NCBI GenBank assembly: GCA_050734155.1
Contig: JBOHUD010000036.1
Span: forward strand, 24,130 to 88,129
Source of the DNA: Aeolococcus sp050734155
GTDB lineage: Bacteria; Chloroflexota; Dormibacteria; Aeolococcales; Aeolococcaceae
Length of the DNA stretch: 64,000 nt
Direction of reading: 5' to 3'
The notes under the pieces are model-generated. The model was not told where the DNA came from and made no database searches. It worked only from the letters and a program-made list of their open reading frames with translations. Made by a program: the position numbers and the translations under genes. Positions 16,990 through 26,461 of this stretch are shown here, one piece after another. Position 1 is the stretch's first letter. The number at the start of each line of letters is the position of its first letter.

Positions 16990-17064
16990 GCGACAGAGCT
17001 CGGTGCCGCAACGGCCGTGGTCGAGCCACAGCCTGCGAGTCAACGAGTCACCCTGTACTGGCAT
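16981..17064 (-). CDS. Candidate leader peptide of the sulfate-assimilation operon
   Basis: 27 residues, MPVQGDSLTRRLWLDHGR then CGTELCRAR. It begins 6 bases after a TAGGAT hexamer, which could serve as a -10 element or contain an AGGA ribosome site. The LTRRLWLD...C...C pattern resembles the short leader peptides with an LTxRxHVDL motif and terminal Cys residues known upstream of sulfur-metabolism genes in Actinobacteria; that comparison is from memory. The two Cys codons near the end could sense cysteinyl-tRNA. The stop codon is the loop of a GC hairpin. Between it and sat lie about 215 bases with further hairpin potential and no other gene. Confidence 0.5.
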   Translation of the reverse strand: MPVQGDSLTRRLWLDHGRCGTELCRAR

Positions 17065-17070
17065 GCGCGG

Positions 17071-17076
17071 ATCCTA
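17071..17076 (-). promoter_or_regulatory. Candidate promoter -10 of the sulfate-assimilation operon
   Basis: TAGGAT on the minus strand ends 6 bases before the ATG of the leader peptide. The spacing equals that seen at other gene starts here, so transcription may begin at the leader start codon. An AGGA inside it could alternatively be a Shine-Dalgarno site. Confidence 0.35.
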
Positions 17077-17099
17077 TGCGAAAGCGGGCGCGCCGCGCC

Positions 17100-17999
17100 C
17101 TACGACGCCGCCCGGGTGCGCAGATGCTCCCAGAGAGCCTGGGTGGCGGGGGTGCGCAGCCCGGCGCGGGAGGCGGCGAGGTAGAGCTGCGACACCGGGC
17201 GTCCCGGCAGCGGCAGCACCACCAGCCGTCCCGCGTCGATGTCGCTCTGCACCACCGACTGGGGCATGACCGCAAAGCCGAGGCCGGCGAAGAGCGCCGC
17301 CATCAGGGCGCCCTCCTCCAGCTCCACTGTTCTCGCCTCATCGGCGAGGTCGCGCAGCATCCGGTCGGCGTGGGCACGCGTGGCGCTGCCGCGCTCATGG
17401 GCGAGCAGCCGGTGCCTGCCCAGGTTCATCGCCGCCCGCGGCGATGCCGCGAGGGGGTGCTGCGCGGCCGCCACGGCCACCAGCCGGGTGCGCTCCAGCA
17501 CGATCGTCTCCACCCCCGTCGCGTGCACCTCCGAGCCCAGGAACACGATGTCCACCTCGCCGCCGTGGAGCAGCGAGGTCATGGTCTGCACCGACGCCAG
17601 CCGGATGGCGATGTCCACCATGGGGTGCGCCTCCACGAACGGCGCCAGCCACCCGGAGAGGCGGTGGGCGCCGATCACGTGGCCGGCCCCGACCGAGATC
17701 TCGCCGGCGTCGAAGGCCAGGTATCCGCTGGCCAGCCGCTCCACCTCGTCGGCCACCTCGAGAACCCGCCGGCCCAGCTGGCGAACCCCCCGGCCCACGT
17801 CGGTGAGGCGCACGTTGCGCCCCACCCGGTGGAGCAGCGGCACGCCCAGCGCCCGCTCCAGGCGGTGCACCTGAGCGCTCACCGACCCCTGGGACAGGCC
17901 CAGCCGGGTGGCGGCGTCGGTGAGGTGCTCGCGCTCGGCGACGGCCAGGAAGGTGTGCAGCTGGTCGAGGGTGAAGCTCGGGCGGCGATGGCCGGGCAC
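17100..17999 (-). CDS. LysR-family transcriptional regulator
   Basis: 299 residues from GTG at 17999, chosen because GGAGG lies 5 bases upstream; the frame continues further upstream without family similarity. The N-terminal HTH is typical: FTLDQLHTFLAVAEREHLTDAATRLGLSQGSVSAQVHRLERALG, LLHR, LTDVG. The remaining 220 residues are a type 2 periplasmic-binding-like effector domain. It lies between the sulfate operon and the divergent TauE/SafE exporter. By position it probably controls the exporter and the sulfur operon, in the manner of CysB or CysL, with an unknown sulfur metabolite as effector. Confidence 0.88.
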   Translation of the reverse strand: MPGHRRPSFTLDQLHTFLAVAEREHLTDAATRLGLSQGSVSAQVHRLERALGVPLLHRVGRNVRLTDVGRGVRQLGRRVLEVADEVERLASGYLAFDAGEISVGAGHVIGAHRLSGWLAPFVEAHPMVDIAIRLASVQTMTSLLHGGEVDIVFLGSEVHATGVETIVLERTRLVAVAAAQHPLAASPRAAMNLGRHRLLAHERGSATRAHADRMLRDLADEARTVELEEGALMAALFAGLGFAVMPQSVVQSDIDAGRLVVLPLPGRPVSQLYLAASRAGLRTPATQALWEHLRTRAAS

Positions 18000-18018
18000 C
18001 TTGGCCTCCGCAGAAACT

Positions 18019-18035
18019 GTTCGTACAAAGAGAAC
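18019..18035. promoter_or_regulatory. Candidate LysR operator between regulator and exporter
   Basis: GTTC, nine bases and GAAC form an inverted repeat that contains the T-N11-A spacing favoured by LysR proteins. It lies 20 bases upstream of the regulator start, in the least GC-rich stretch of the divergent region. A second short repeat GATC-N9-GATC follows about 10 bases on. Confidence 0.45.
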
Positions 18036-18136
18036 GGAATCATACGATCCACCTCGTAGATCCGGGGCATCCGCATCCCCCAGACTGGGCCGGGCCGCCC
18101 GCGATGGCGGGGCTGGGACCGTGCGGAGGGATGGCC

Positions 18137-19036
18137 GTGAGCATCGACGCACCCATGACCGTGGGCGCGTTCATCGTGGGCCTCGCGGTGGGCCTCACCG
18201 GGATGGGCGGAGGCGCGCTGATGACCCCGGCGCTGGTCCTCCTCTTCAGGGTGCAACCGCTGGCCGCCGTCTCCAGCGACCTGCTGGCGTCGTTGGTGAT
18301 GCGGCCGCTGGGAGGCGCCATCCACGTCCGCCGCCACACCGTGCACTGGGACCTCGTGCTCTGGCTGTGCGTGGGGTCGGTCCCCTGCGCGTTCCTGGGG
18401 GCCCTGCTCCTCCACGCCCTGGGCCGCAGCCGGGAGGTGCAGACGCTGGTCCAGGTCCTGCTCGGGGTCACCCTGGTGGTGGCCGCCGCCGGGCTGGTCG
18501 TCCGCGAGGTCGCCGCCAGGCGGCGCCGCCAGGATGAGGGCGCCGGTGGCCCTGCTGCTCCCGTCCGCCCCCGCCGCCTCGCCACCGTCGCGGTCGGCGC
18601 CCTCGGGGGCGTTATGGTCGGGCTCACCTCGGTGGGCTCGGGGACGCTGATCGTGGTGCTCCTGCTCGCCCTCCACCCCACCCTGCGGACCCGCGACGTG
18701 GTCGGCACCGACCTGGTCCAGGCGGTCCCGCTGGTGGGCTCGGCCGCCCTCGGTCACCTGCTCTTCGGCAGCGTGCAGCTCGCGGTCACCACCTCGCTGA
18801 TCATGGGCGGCGTGCCCGGGGTGATCGTGGGCGCGCAGATCTCCTCGCAGGCGCAGGGACGGGTGATCCGGCCGGTGCTGGTGGTGGCGCTGGCCGCCTC
18901 CGGTCTCAAGCTCCTCTCGGTCGGGACGGTCGCCCTGGCGGTCGTCCTCGGGCTGCTCGCCGTCACCGCCCTCGGGGTCCTGGCGCTCAGCGGGGTTCGG
19001 GGCACCCCGGAGGCAGAGCTGACCCGCGCCTCGTAG
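18137..19036 (+). CDS. TauE/SafE family sulfite/sulfonate exporter
   Basis: About 299 residues; GTG at 18137 is preferred because GGAGG sits about 8 bases upstream, although ATG at 18131 is in frame. Eight or so hydrophobic segments, with the repeated family signature: FIVGLAVGLTGMGGGALMTPALVLLF in the first half and VGALGGVMVGLTSVGSGTLIVVLLL in the second, each near a SSDLLAS or GTDLVQA turn. Members export sulfite or organosulfur anions. Divergence from a LysR gene next to sulfate reduction genes suggests relief of sulfite stress. Confidence 0.87.
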   Translation: MSIDAPMTVGAFIVGLAVGLTGMGGGALMTPALVLLFRVQPLAAVSSDLLASLVMRPLGGAIHVRRHTVHWDLVLWLCVGSVPCAFLGALLLHALGRSREVQTLVQVLLGVTLVVAAAGLVVREVAARRRRQDEGAGGPAAPVRPRRLATVAVGALGGVMVGLTSVGSGTLIVVLLLALHPTLRTRDVVGTDLVQAVPLVGSAALGHLLFGSVQLAVTTSLIMGGVPGVIVGAQISSQAQGRVIRPVLVVALAASGLKLLSVGTVALAVVLGLLAVTALGVLALSGVRGTPEAELTRAS

Positions 19037-19042
19037 AGGCGC

Positions 19043-21568
19043 TCACTCGGCCCCTGCGGCGAGCCGCGCCGCCCCGCGGCGCAGCCGGGATGGCGGCAGG
19101 CTCACGATCGTCCCCGCCCGCAGCGGGGCAGTGGCTCGCACCACCCGGTCGCGGCCCCCCTGCTTGGCGATGTACATGGCGCGGTCGGCCACGGCCAGGA
19201 GCTGCTCCAGGTCGGTGGCGTGCTCCGGGTAGGCGGCGATGCCGATGGAGGCGGTCAGCCGCTCCAGGCCGCATCCCTCGGGCAGGGTGATGTCCCGGAC
19301 GGCGATCCGGATCGCCTCGGCGACCAGGGCCGCACCGTCCGCATCGCAGTCCGGCAGCAGGGCGACGAACTCCTCGCCACCCAGCCGCACCACCGCGTCG
19401 GCGCCGCGCACAGTGCCCCGCAGCCGAGCGGCGACGCGCTGCAGGACCAGGTCGCCGGCGGCATGGCCGCCACGGTCGTTGACGCGCTTGAAGTGGTCGA
19501 GGTCGGTCAGCAGCAGCGCCAGTGGCTTGCCCTCGCGCGCTGCCCGGGCCAGGTCACGCCCCCCGCTGTCGCGCAGCCAGCGGCTGTTGTAGAGGCGCGT
19601 CAGCGGGTCCGTCATGGCGGCGCTGAGCAGCTCGGCGTAGAGCTGCGCGTTGCGCCACGCGGCCGCCGCGATGTGGGCGAAGAGCGAGGCCGCCTCCAGC
19701 TCGCGATCGGTGAACTGGCCGATGCCCAGCCGCCAGCAGTTGATGATCCCGAGCTTGTGCTCGCCGGCCACCAGTGGGATGAGCAGCAGCGACTCGTCGA
19801 CGATCGGCGTTCCCGGCACCTGTCGTGACAGAGGGTGCCTGGAGGTGTCGGGGATGTTCTCCGGCCGGCCCCGCGCGAAGGCCCAGCCGGTGAGCCCGGC
19901 GTCGAGCGAGAAGCTGTCGGCGAGGAGCTCGTCGCGGTCGGCCCCGGCGGCGAACATCGGGACCAGACGGTGGGTCTCGTAGTCGGCGGCGAAGATGGCC
20001 ATGTCGCTGACCGGGACCACGCCGCTCATCAGCTCGGCCATCACCCCGAGGATGCGCACCGGGTCGTGCTCGTTCTGCAGGGACAGGGCGGCCGCGCTGA
20101 GCGCCCGGGACAGGCCACGCCCGCGCAGTGACTGCGGCGGGGTTCGGCCCAGCGCCGGGCTCTCGGCGGCAGCCGCCACCTCGGCCTGCGCCGTCTCCCG
20201 GGTGCGCGACACGTGCTGGCGGCCGAACCAGGCCTCGTCGACCACGTCGATCTCATCGTGGCCCTCCATGGGGGCGGTCAGCACCGGCCGGCCGGTCAGC
20301 CAGCCCTGCCCGAACATCACCCCCAGCGAGGAGAGCATGTCCTGCTCGGCGCGGGTCTCGATGCCCTCGGCGATGAGCCGGGCCCCGATGTGGCCGCCGA
20401 AGGACAGCAGCGCCACCACCAGGGCGCGGCGGGCGCGGTCGGTGTCGACGGCGTGGATCAGGGAGCGATCGACCTTGATGAACTCGGGACGCAGCTCGGC
20501 GATCACCCGCATGCTGGCGTGGCCGGCGCCGGCGTCGTCGACAGCGATGCGGAAGCCCCGTGAGCGCAGCTCGGCGGCGATGCGCTGGAGGCGGGCGAGG
20601 TCGGTGACCGGCTCGCGCTCGCTGAACTCGAGCACCACCGAGGTGGGGTCCACCCCCGCCTCCCTCACCGCCGAGTCCAGGGCGCTCATCCCGCTGCGGT
20701 CGAGCAGGGTGCCAATGAGCACGTTGACGAAGAGGTCGGCCTCACCCAGCTTGGGCGCCTCGCGCAGCCCCGCCTGGATGCAGGCCAGGTCGACGCGCCT
20801 CTGCATGCCCAGCGCGGAGGCGGAGGCGAAGAGCTCGTCGGGGGTCAGGAGGTGGGCGCGAGGTGGGAACCTGGCCAGGGCCTCGTAGGCGATGACGCTG
20901 CCCTCGTACAGCCGGACGATCGGCTGCACCGCCGCGGCGATGGCATCCTCGGCGAGCAGGGATTCCAGCACCCGGCGCAGGCGCGCGTTGGGCCGCGCCG
21001 TGGTCAGCGTGGGAAAGCGCTCCACCGCGGGCTTGCTCTGCTGGGCCCACACCGCGGCCAGCATGGCCGCCGCCGCCTCCAGGGTGGGGGCCAGGTCATC
21101 GGCGCAGCCCGGTCCCCACACGCAGAGCACGGCGGCGACGGAGTCGCGGGTCATCACCGGGACCGAGATCACGACCGACTCCTCGGCCGGCGCGGGGAGG
21201 AGGCGGGCCAGGTCGGAGTCGGCGGTCAGGCTGCGCAGGGTGGACGCTGCTCCCGCGGGGCCGAGATAGGGGCGGCGCAGCCGCACCGGCTGGTGCAGGG
21301 CCTCGACGCCGTGGAGCGGCAGCCGCATCCCGACCAGCTGTGCGGCCGCGTCCGGGTACAGGCGTGTCTCGGCCAGGTGTGCGGGCACGTTGACGGCGAC
21401 GACGACGGCGATGTCGGAGTGGATGGTGGCCACCGCCGCGGCCACCTGGAGTGGACCAAGGGCGCGGGCCACCTCCAGGGCCGCCTCGTCGGCGCTGGCC
21501 ATGCCGGGCAGACTCTGCCCGAGGCGGGTCAGCGCCAGGAGCCGCAGGTCGCAGGGCGGAGGGCGCAC
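19043..21568 (-). CDS. GAF-EAL-GAF-GGDEF cyclic-di-GMP signalling protein
   Basis: About 841 residues from GTG at 21568; the frame extends further to 21694 without clear similarity. Order: a GAF-like domain (about 15-175), EAL phosphodiesterase (190-440), second GAF (495-650), GGDEF cyclase (665-825). EAL landmarks are YEALARF, VVLEFSERE, DDAGAGHASM, FIKVDRSLI and IAEGIE, so metal ligands look intact although DDFGTG is altered. The cyclase site is RLGGEEF and its DPLTRLYNSRW region is normal. No membrane helix, so it is cytosolic. EAL before GGDEF is the reverse of the usual order. The cyclase, the phosphodiesterase or both may be active. Confidence 0.88.
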   Translation of the reverse strand: MRPPPCDLRLLALTRLGQSLPGMASADEAALEVARALGPLQVAAAVATIHSDIAVVVAVNVPAHLAETRLYPDAAAQLVGMRLPLHGVEALHQPVRLRRPYLGPAGAASTLRSLTADSDLARLLPAPAEESVVISVPVMTRDSVAAVLCVWGPGCADDLAPTLEAAAAMLAAVWAQQSKPAVERFPTLTTARPNARLRRVLESLLAEDAIAAAVQPIVRLYEGSVIAYEALARFPPRAHLLTPDELFASASALGMQRRVDLACIQAGLREAPKLGEADLFVNVLIGTLLDRSGMSALDSAVREAGVDPTSVVLEFSEREPVTDLARLQRIAAELRSRGFRIAVDDAGAGHASMRVIAELRPEFIKVDRSLIHAVDTDRARRALVVALLSFGGHIGARLIAEGIETRAEQDMLSSLGVMFGQGWLTGRPVLTAPMEGHDEIDVVDEAWFGRQHVSRTRETAQAEVAAAAESPALGRTPPQSLRGRGLSRALSAAALSLQNEHDPVRILGVMAELMSGVVPVSDMAIFAADYETHRLVPMFAAGADRDELLADSFSLDAGLTGWAFARGRPENIPDTSRHPLSRQVPGTPIVDESLLLIPLVAGEHKLGIINCWRLGIGQFTDRELEAASLFAHIAAAAWRNAQLYAELLSAAMTDPLTRLYNSRWLRDSGGRDLARAAREGKPLALLLTDLDHFKRVNDRGGHAAGDLVLQRVAARLRGTVRGADAVVRLGGEEFVALLPDCDADGAALVAEAIRIAVRDITLPEGCGLERLTASIGIAAYPEHATDLEQLLAVADRAMYIAKQGGRDRVVRATAPLRAGTIVSLPPSRLRRGAARLAAGAE

Positions 21569-21734
21569 GCAGCCAGTGTGGAGGGGGCGCCTCTGGGGGT
21601 CGTGACGAACCCGTATCGTCCCGGCGGAGGATCGGCACGTCCGCTTCGCAGAGCGCCCCATGCGCTCGGCTGCGCCGGCGGTGAGGCGGGCCATCCCTGC
21701 GACCCACTCGGCAGGCGCTTGTCTGAGCGTCGAT

Positions 21735-21740
21735 TACACT
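21735..21740 (+). promoter_or_regulatory. Candidate leaderless -10 element for the ABC exporter operon
   Basis: TACACT lies 10 bases before the ATG of the ATP-binding gene. No Shine-Dalgarno sequence is present between them. Confidence 0.35.
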
Positions 21741-21750
21741 CCAGCCCGCC

Positions 21751-22685
<935 letters not shown>

Positions 22686-22689
<4 letters not shown>

Positions 22690-23447
22690 CCCAGCTGCTG
22701 CGCTCCGAGCTGCGCAAGGTGGCCACCACCAGGCTCTGGTGGGGGATGCTGCTCGGGTCGATGGCGTTCGCGGCGCTGGGGGTGATCGGGCAGGTGGCCA
22801 CCAACGGCCTCAAGAACAATCCCCAGGCGCCGCTGGACAACCCGGTGACCCAGCGCGCCATCCTCTCCTCGTCGGCGAGCGGGTACATCTTCGCCGCGAT
22901 CGTGGGCATCATCCTGATCACCACCGAGTTCCGCCACTTCACGTCGCGGCCGACCTTCCTGCTGGAGCCGCGCCGGGGCCGCGTCATCGCCGCCAAGCTC
23001 CTGGTCGCCGCCGGGGTGGGCCTGCTCTACGGCGTGGCCTGCGTCGCCATCGCGCTGGCGATCACCGTTCCCTGGCTGGCCGCCAAGGGCGTGGCGCTCG
23101 GCTGGGCCGCCAACGGGCTCATCGTGGTCCTGGTCGGGGCGCTCGGGGTCATCGCCATCTTCGCGGTGGTCGGGGTCGGGGTCGGGGTGCTCTTCCGCAA
23201 CCAGGTCGCGGCGGTGATCACCGCCCTGGCGTACCTCTTCGTGGTGGAGCCGCTGCTCTCCATCATCCCCGTCGTCAAGGAGGCGTACCGCTACTTCCCG
23301 GGCGCCGCCGCGTCCGCCATCACCGGGGCCAATCGCAACCAGGTGACCTTGCTGGCCAACTGGCAGGGAGCCCTGGTGCTGATCGGCTGGGGCCTGCTCT
23401 TCGCCGCCGCCGGCTGGGTGCTGACCGTGCGTCGCGACGTCCCCTGA
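22686..23447 (+). CDS. ABC-2 type transporter permease
   Basis: 253 residues from an ATG that overlaps the ATPase stop (ATGA). Six hydrophobic segments; the first follows the typical LLRSELRKVATTRLWWGML start. EFRHFTSRPTFLLEPRRGRVIAAK is the cytoplasmic loop seen in ABC-2 permeases of the bacitracin/lantibiotic group. The long loop near YRYFPGAAASAITG is also common. Substrate unknown. The 200 bases that follow, up to the antitoxin gene, show no gene I can support. Confidence 0.85.
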
Positions 23448-23629
23448 GCACGGACGTCATCCACCGCGATCGAGTTCAACCGCAGCTGGCTAGACGGCCT
23501 CGACGCGGCCTTGGGCAGCCGCTGCTCGCTCACCTGGCGCTGGGTCAGCTGGCGCACCACCCGCTCAAGTCCCGCGCGGACCGCGGCCACGTCGCTGGCG
23601 ACGTCGTCCTCTTGGGCGAGTGCCGCTAT

Positions 23630-23647
23630 TGTGCTACCATGTGCACA
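23630..23647 (+). promoter_or_regulatory. Candidate promoter/operator of the second toxin-antitoxin pair
   Basis: TGTGC and GCACA form an inverted repeat with an eight-base spacer. Inside it TACCAT (23635-23640) lies 9 bases before the antitoxin ATG and could be the -10 element. An operator over the -10 fits autoregulation by the antitoxin-toxin complex. Confidence 0.4.
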
Positions 23648-23649
23648 CC

Positions 23650-23937
23650 ATGAGTAACGTTGTGGGCATACGAGAGCTGCGCCAGCAGGCGAGCGCCCTG
23701 CTGAAGCGCGTCGTGGCGGGCGAGGTCATCGAGGTGACCGACCACGGACACCCGATCGCGCGGATCGTGCCACTGCGACCCAGCGCGCTCGACCAGCTGG
23801 TCCTGGAGGGACGGGCCAGCGAGGCCCATGGCGACCTCCTGGACCTCATGGACGACCTGGGCTTGCCGAAAGCCCCGGTGCGCGGACGCATCCGCCCCTC
23901 GCAGGCGCTGGCCGCGCTGCGCAGCGATGAACGGTAG
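23650..23937 (+). CDS. Phd/YefM-family antitoxin
   Basis: 95 residues from ATG at 23650. NVVGIRELRQQASALLKRVVAGEVIEVTDHGHPIARIVP is the Phd/YefM DNA-binding fold in full. The C-terminus (RASEAHGDLLDLMDDLGLP and a Pro/Arg-rich end) is the toxin-binding arm. The next gene overlaps by 11 bases and encodes a PIN-domain toxin, a common Phd-VapC pairing. Confidence 0.87.
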   Translation: MSNVVGIRELRQQASALLKRVVAGEVIEVTDHGHPIARIVPLRPSALDQLVLEGRASEAHGDLLDLMDDLGLPKAPVRGRIRPSQALAALRSDER

Positions 23938-24328
23938 AACCGCCTACCTCGACAGCTCGGCATTCGTCAAGCTGGTGGTCAACGAGGCCGAGTCCGCGGC
24001 GCTGCGCGCGTTCCTGCTTCATTGGCCCCAGCGTGCCTCGGCGGCCCTGCTGCGCACCGAGGCCATCCGCGCCCTCCGGCGAGCTGGCTACGACAACCGA
24101 GTTGGCGCGGCGCGACGGCTGCTTGCGGCCGTGCGCCTGATCCGGCTGGATGAGCCAATGCTTGACACGGCGGCGGAGATGGACTCGCGCGACCTGCGCT
24201 CTCTCGACTCCGTGCACCTCGCCGCGGCCTCGCAGATGGGGCCAGATCTGGGCGTGTTCATCACCTACGACCAGCGCCTGGGCGAGGCTGCGCGCCAGCG
24301 TGGACTGCTGGTGCATGCGCCGCGGTGA
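23927..24328 (+). CDS. PIN-domain ribonuclease toxin, VapC type
   Basis: 133 residues from ATG at 23927. PIN residues visible: Asp in AYLDSSAFVKLV, Glu in LRTEAIRALRR, Asp in LRSLDSVHLAAA and Asp in FITYDQRLGEAA, so the active site looks complete. It differs clearly from the first VapC in the window. Converges on the S9 peptidase gene with a 37-base gap. Confidence 0.88.
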   Translation: MNGRTAYLDSSAFVKLVVNEAESAALRAFLLHWPQRASAALLRTEAIRALRRAGYDNRVGAARRLLAAVRLIRLDEPMLDTAAEMDSRDLRSLDSVHLAAASQMGPDLGVFITYDQRLGEAARQRGLLVHAPR

Positions 24329-24365
24329 GCGGCGGCCCATCGCCCGACCGCACCCGCCGTCCGCG

Positions 24366-26405
24366 TCACACCAGGGGGGGACGCCGCCACGGTCTGCCCA
24401 GCACGTTCTCGTCGAGAAAGGCCAGAACTGTCTGGTACCAGAGGCGCGCGTTCTGGGGCTTGAGGATCCAGTGGTTCTCGTCGGGAAACACCAGCAGCCG
24501 CGAGGCCACGCCCTGCCTCTGCAGCCAGGCCCACAGGCTGTGCGCATTGCCCAGCGAGACGCGTTGATCGTGCGCCCCGTGGATGACCAGCATCGGGGTG
24601 CGCAGGGAGGTGGCGCGCAGGTGCGGGGACTGGCGCCGCCAGGTGGCCTCGTCGCGCAGGGGGTCGCCGAACTCGCGGTCCAGGTGGAAGCCCACGTCAC
24701 TCTCGTCGCGCTCCGCGCTGAGGTTCCAGACGCTGGCGTGGGTGACGATGGCAGAGAATCGCTCGCTGGTGACGGCGAGCCAGTTGGCCATGTAGCCCCC
24801 GTACGAACCGCCCAGCGCGGCGACGCGGTCGGAGTCGATGTCGGCGCGGGCGGCGGCGGCCTCCGTCGCGGCGAGGATGTCACCAGCGGGCAGGGTCGCC
24901 CAGTCACCCCAGGCGGCGGCGATGTGGTCGTGTCCGTAGCCGGTGCTGAGCCGCGGGTTGGGCATCAGCACGGCCCATCCCGCCGCGGCGAGCAGCGGTG
25001 CGCACCAGCGCCAGTGCCAGCCCACCCAGGAGCTGATCGGACCGCCGTGGATCAGCACCGCCAGCGGCAGCGGCGCCTCCGGCTCGCGCTCGGGCAGCAC
25101 CAGCCAGGAGTGGATGGGCACGCCGTCCGCGGCCACGGCCGTGAGCTCCTGAAGGCGCACCGGCGGTGCCGCGGTGGCCGCGGGGTTGCCCAGCAGGCGG
25201 GGCTCCTGGTCGGCGCCGGCGATGCCCAGCGCGACCGGGGCCGGCGGCTCATCGACATTGGAGCGGATCGCGTAGAGCGTGGCGCCGTCGGGGGAGAGGG
25301 CCAGGTTGCGATATGTTCCCGACGCGGTCAGGCGGGTGACCGTGCCACCCAGGTCGATGCGGAACACCGGGGTGTGGCCCCGCTCATCGGCGGTGACCAG
25401 CAGAGCTCCTCCGTCGCGGGTCCAGCGGATCTCGACCGCCAGCCCCTCCCACTGCGCCGCCGGCTCCCGGCGCGCCCCGCTGGCGACGTCGACGAGGTGG
25501 AGATGGAAGTGCGGCGGCGTGTCCGGGACTCCCAGCCCGGCCGAGGCGGCGGCGATGGTGGAGCCGTCGGGAGACCAGGCCACCGCCCCGTGCTGGGCGT
25601 CGGCGTCGACCAGGATGCGGACGGTGCCGTCGCCCTGGGTGTCGAGCATGGCGAGGTCCGCCTTGAAGTCGGGGCCGGGCCTCGGTTCGGCGCCGAAGGC
25701 CAGCCGCGTCCCGTCGTCCGAGAGCGCCAGCTGCACGTCCTCGAGCCATCCTGCCCAGGGCGGGGTGGGGGTGAGGTCGCGCGGGACTGCGCCGCTGCCC
25801 TCGGCGGCGGCCCTGTCGATGGCCAGCAGCCGGGGCTGGCGCGGCCCGATGTCGTGGTCCCAGTAGCGATCGGGATGGTGGTCGATCAGCCGTGCCTGCA
25901 CCCCGGCGTCCTTGCGCGCCCGCTCTCGCGCGAGGTCGTCCTCCAGGCTGGTGCTCCCCGGGTGCAGGCCTGCCGTCACCACCACCATCGACGACGCCCG
26001 GGCGGTGAGCACCTCGCCGACGCCGGCGTCCGGTGCCAGCAGCGCGCGAGCCTCGCCCCCCGACGGGGGGAGGAGGTGGAGCACGGGAGGCCCCGGAGGC
26101 TCGGCTCGATCTGCCTCCCCGGCCTCGCCGGGTGGACGGGCGGGGGCCGGCCTCGGGGTTGTGTAGAGCAGAGACCCGTCGGGCAGGAAGCCGCGAGCCG
26201 TGGCTCCGTCCTCGGGGCTGGCGAGGCGGCGGGGGGCGGCGGCACCGGCGGTGTTCACCTCCCAGATCGATCCCACCCAGCGCTTGCCGTCCGCCGCCAC
26301 CGTCTCCACGGTCAGCGCCAGCCGGGAGCCGTCCGGGCTGAGGTGCATGTTGAGCAGGCGGGGCATGGCGATGAACGCCTCGAGGCTGAACCCTTCCACT
26401 TCCAC
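24366..26405 (-). CDS. S9 family (prolyl oligopeptidase type) serine peptidase
   Basis: About 679 residues from GTG at 26405, supported by TAGGGT 8 bases upstream; the frame continues further but would collide with the divergent HIT gene. The N-terminal 400 residues are a WD40-like beta-propeller with repeats such as LSPDGSRLALTVE, LSDDGTRLAFGAE and WSPDGSTIAAAS. The C-terminal alpha/beta hydrolase carries the nucleophile in GGSYGGYMANW, the acid in HGAHDQRVSLG and His in PDENHWIL. Cytosolic; no signal peptide. Acylaminoacyl-peptidase-like activity is likely. Confidence 0.88.
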   Translation of the reverse strand: MEVEGFSLEAFIAMPRLLNMHLSPDGSRLALTVETVAADGKRWVGSIWEVNTAGAAAPRRLASPEDGATARGFLPDGSLLYTTPRPAPARPPGEAGEADRAEPPGPPVLHLLPPSGGEARALLAPDAGVGEVLTARASSMVVVTAGLHPGSTSLEDDLARERARKDAGVQARLIDHHPDRYWDHDIGPRQPRLLAIDRAAAEGSGAVPRDLTPTPPWAGWLEDVQLALSDDGTRLAFGAEPRPGPDFKADLAMLDTQGDGTVRILVDADAQHGAVAWSPDGSTIAAASAGLGVPDTPPHFHLHLVDVASGARREPAAQWEGLAVEIRWTRDGGALLVTADERGHTPVFRIDLGGTVTRLTASGTYRNLALSPDGATLYAIRSNVDEPPAPVALGIAGADQEPRLLGNPAATAAPPVRLQELTAVAADGVPIHSWLVLPEREPEAPLPLAVLIHGGPISSWVGWHWRWCAPLLAAAGWAVLMPNPRLSTGYGHDHIAAAWGDWATLPAGDILAATEAAAARADIDSDRVAALGGSYGGYMANWLAVTSERFSAIVTHASVWNLSAERDESDVGFHLDREFGDPLRDEATWRRQSPHLRATSLRTPMLVIHGAHDQRVSLGNAHSLWAWLQRQGVASRLLVFPDENHWILKPQNARLWYQTVLAFLDENVLGRPWRRPPLV

Positions 26406-26413
26406 GGTCGGCA

Positions 26414-26419
26414 ACCCTA
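26414..26419 (-). promoter_or_regulatory. Candidate leaderless -10 element for the S9 peptidase
   Basis: TAGGGT on the minus strand lies 8 bases before the GTG at 26405, with no ribosome-binding site between them. The spacing matches other gene starts in the window. Confidence 0.3.
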
Positions 26420-26461
26420 CTCGACCACCACCGGGCCCAGTCCGTGCCACCATCGCCGGCC

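Noticed and set aside
23448..23629. Gene remnant between the ABC permease and antitoxin
   Set aside because: A minus-strand frame reads somewhat helical, but there is no start, family or codon support.
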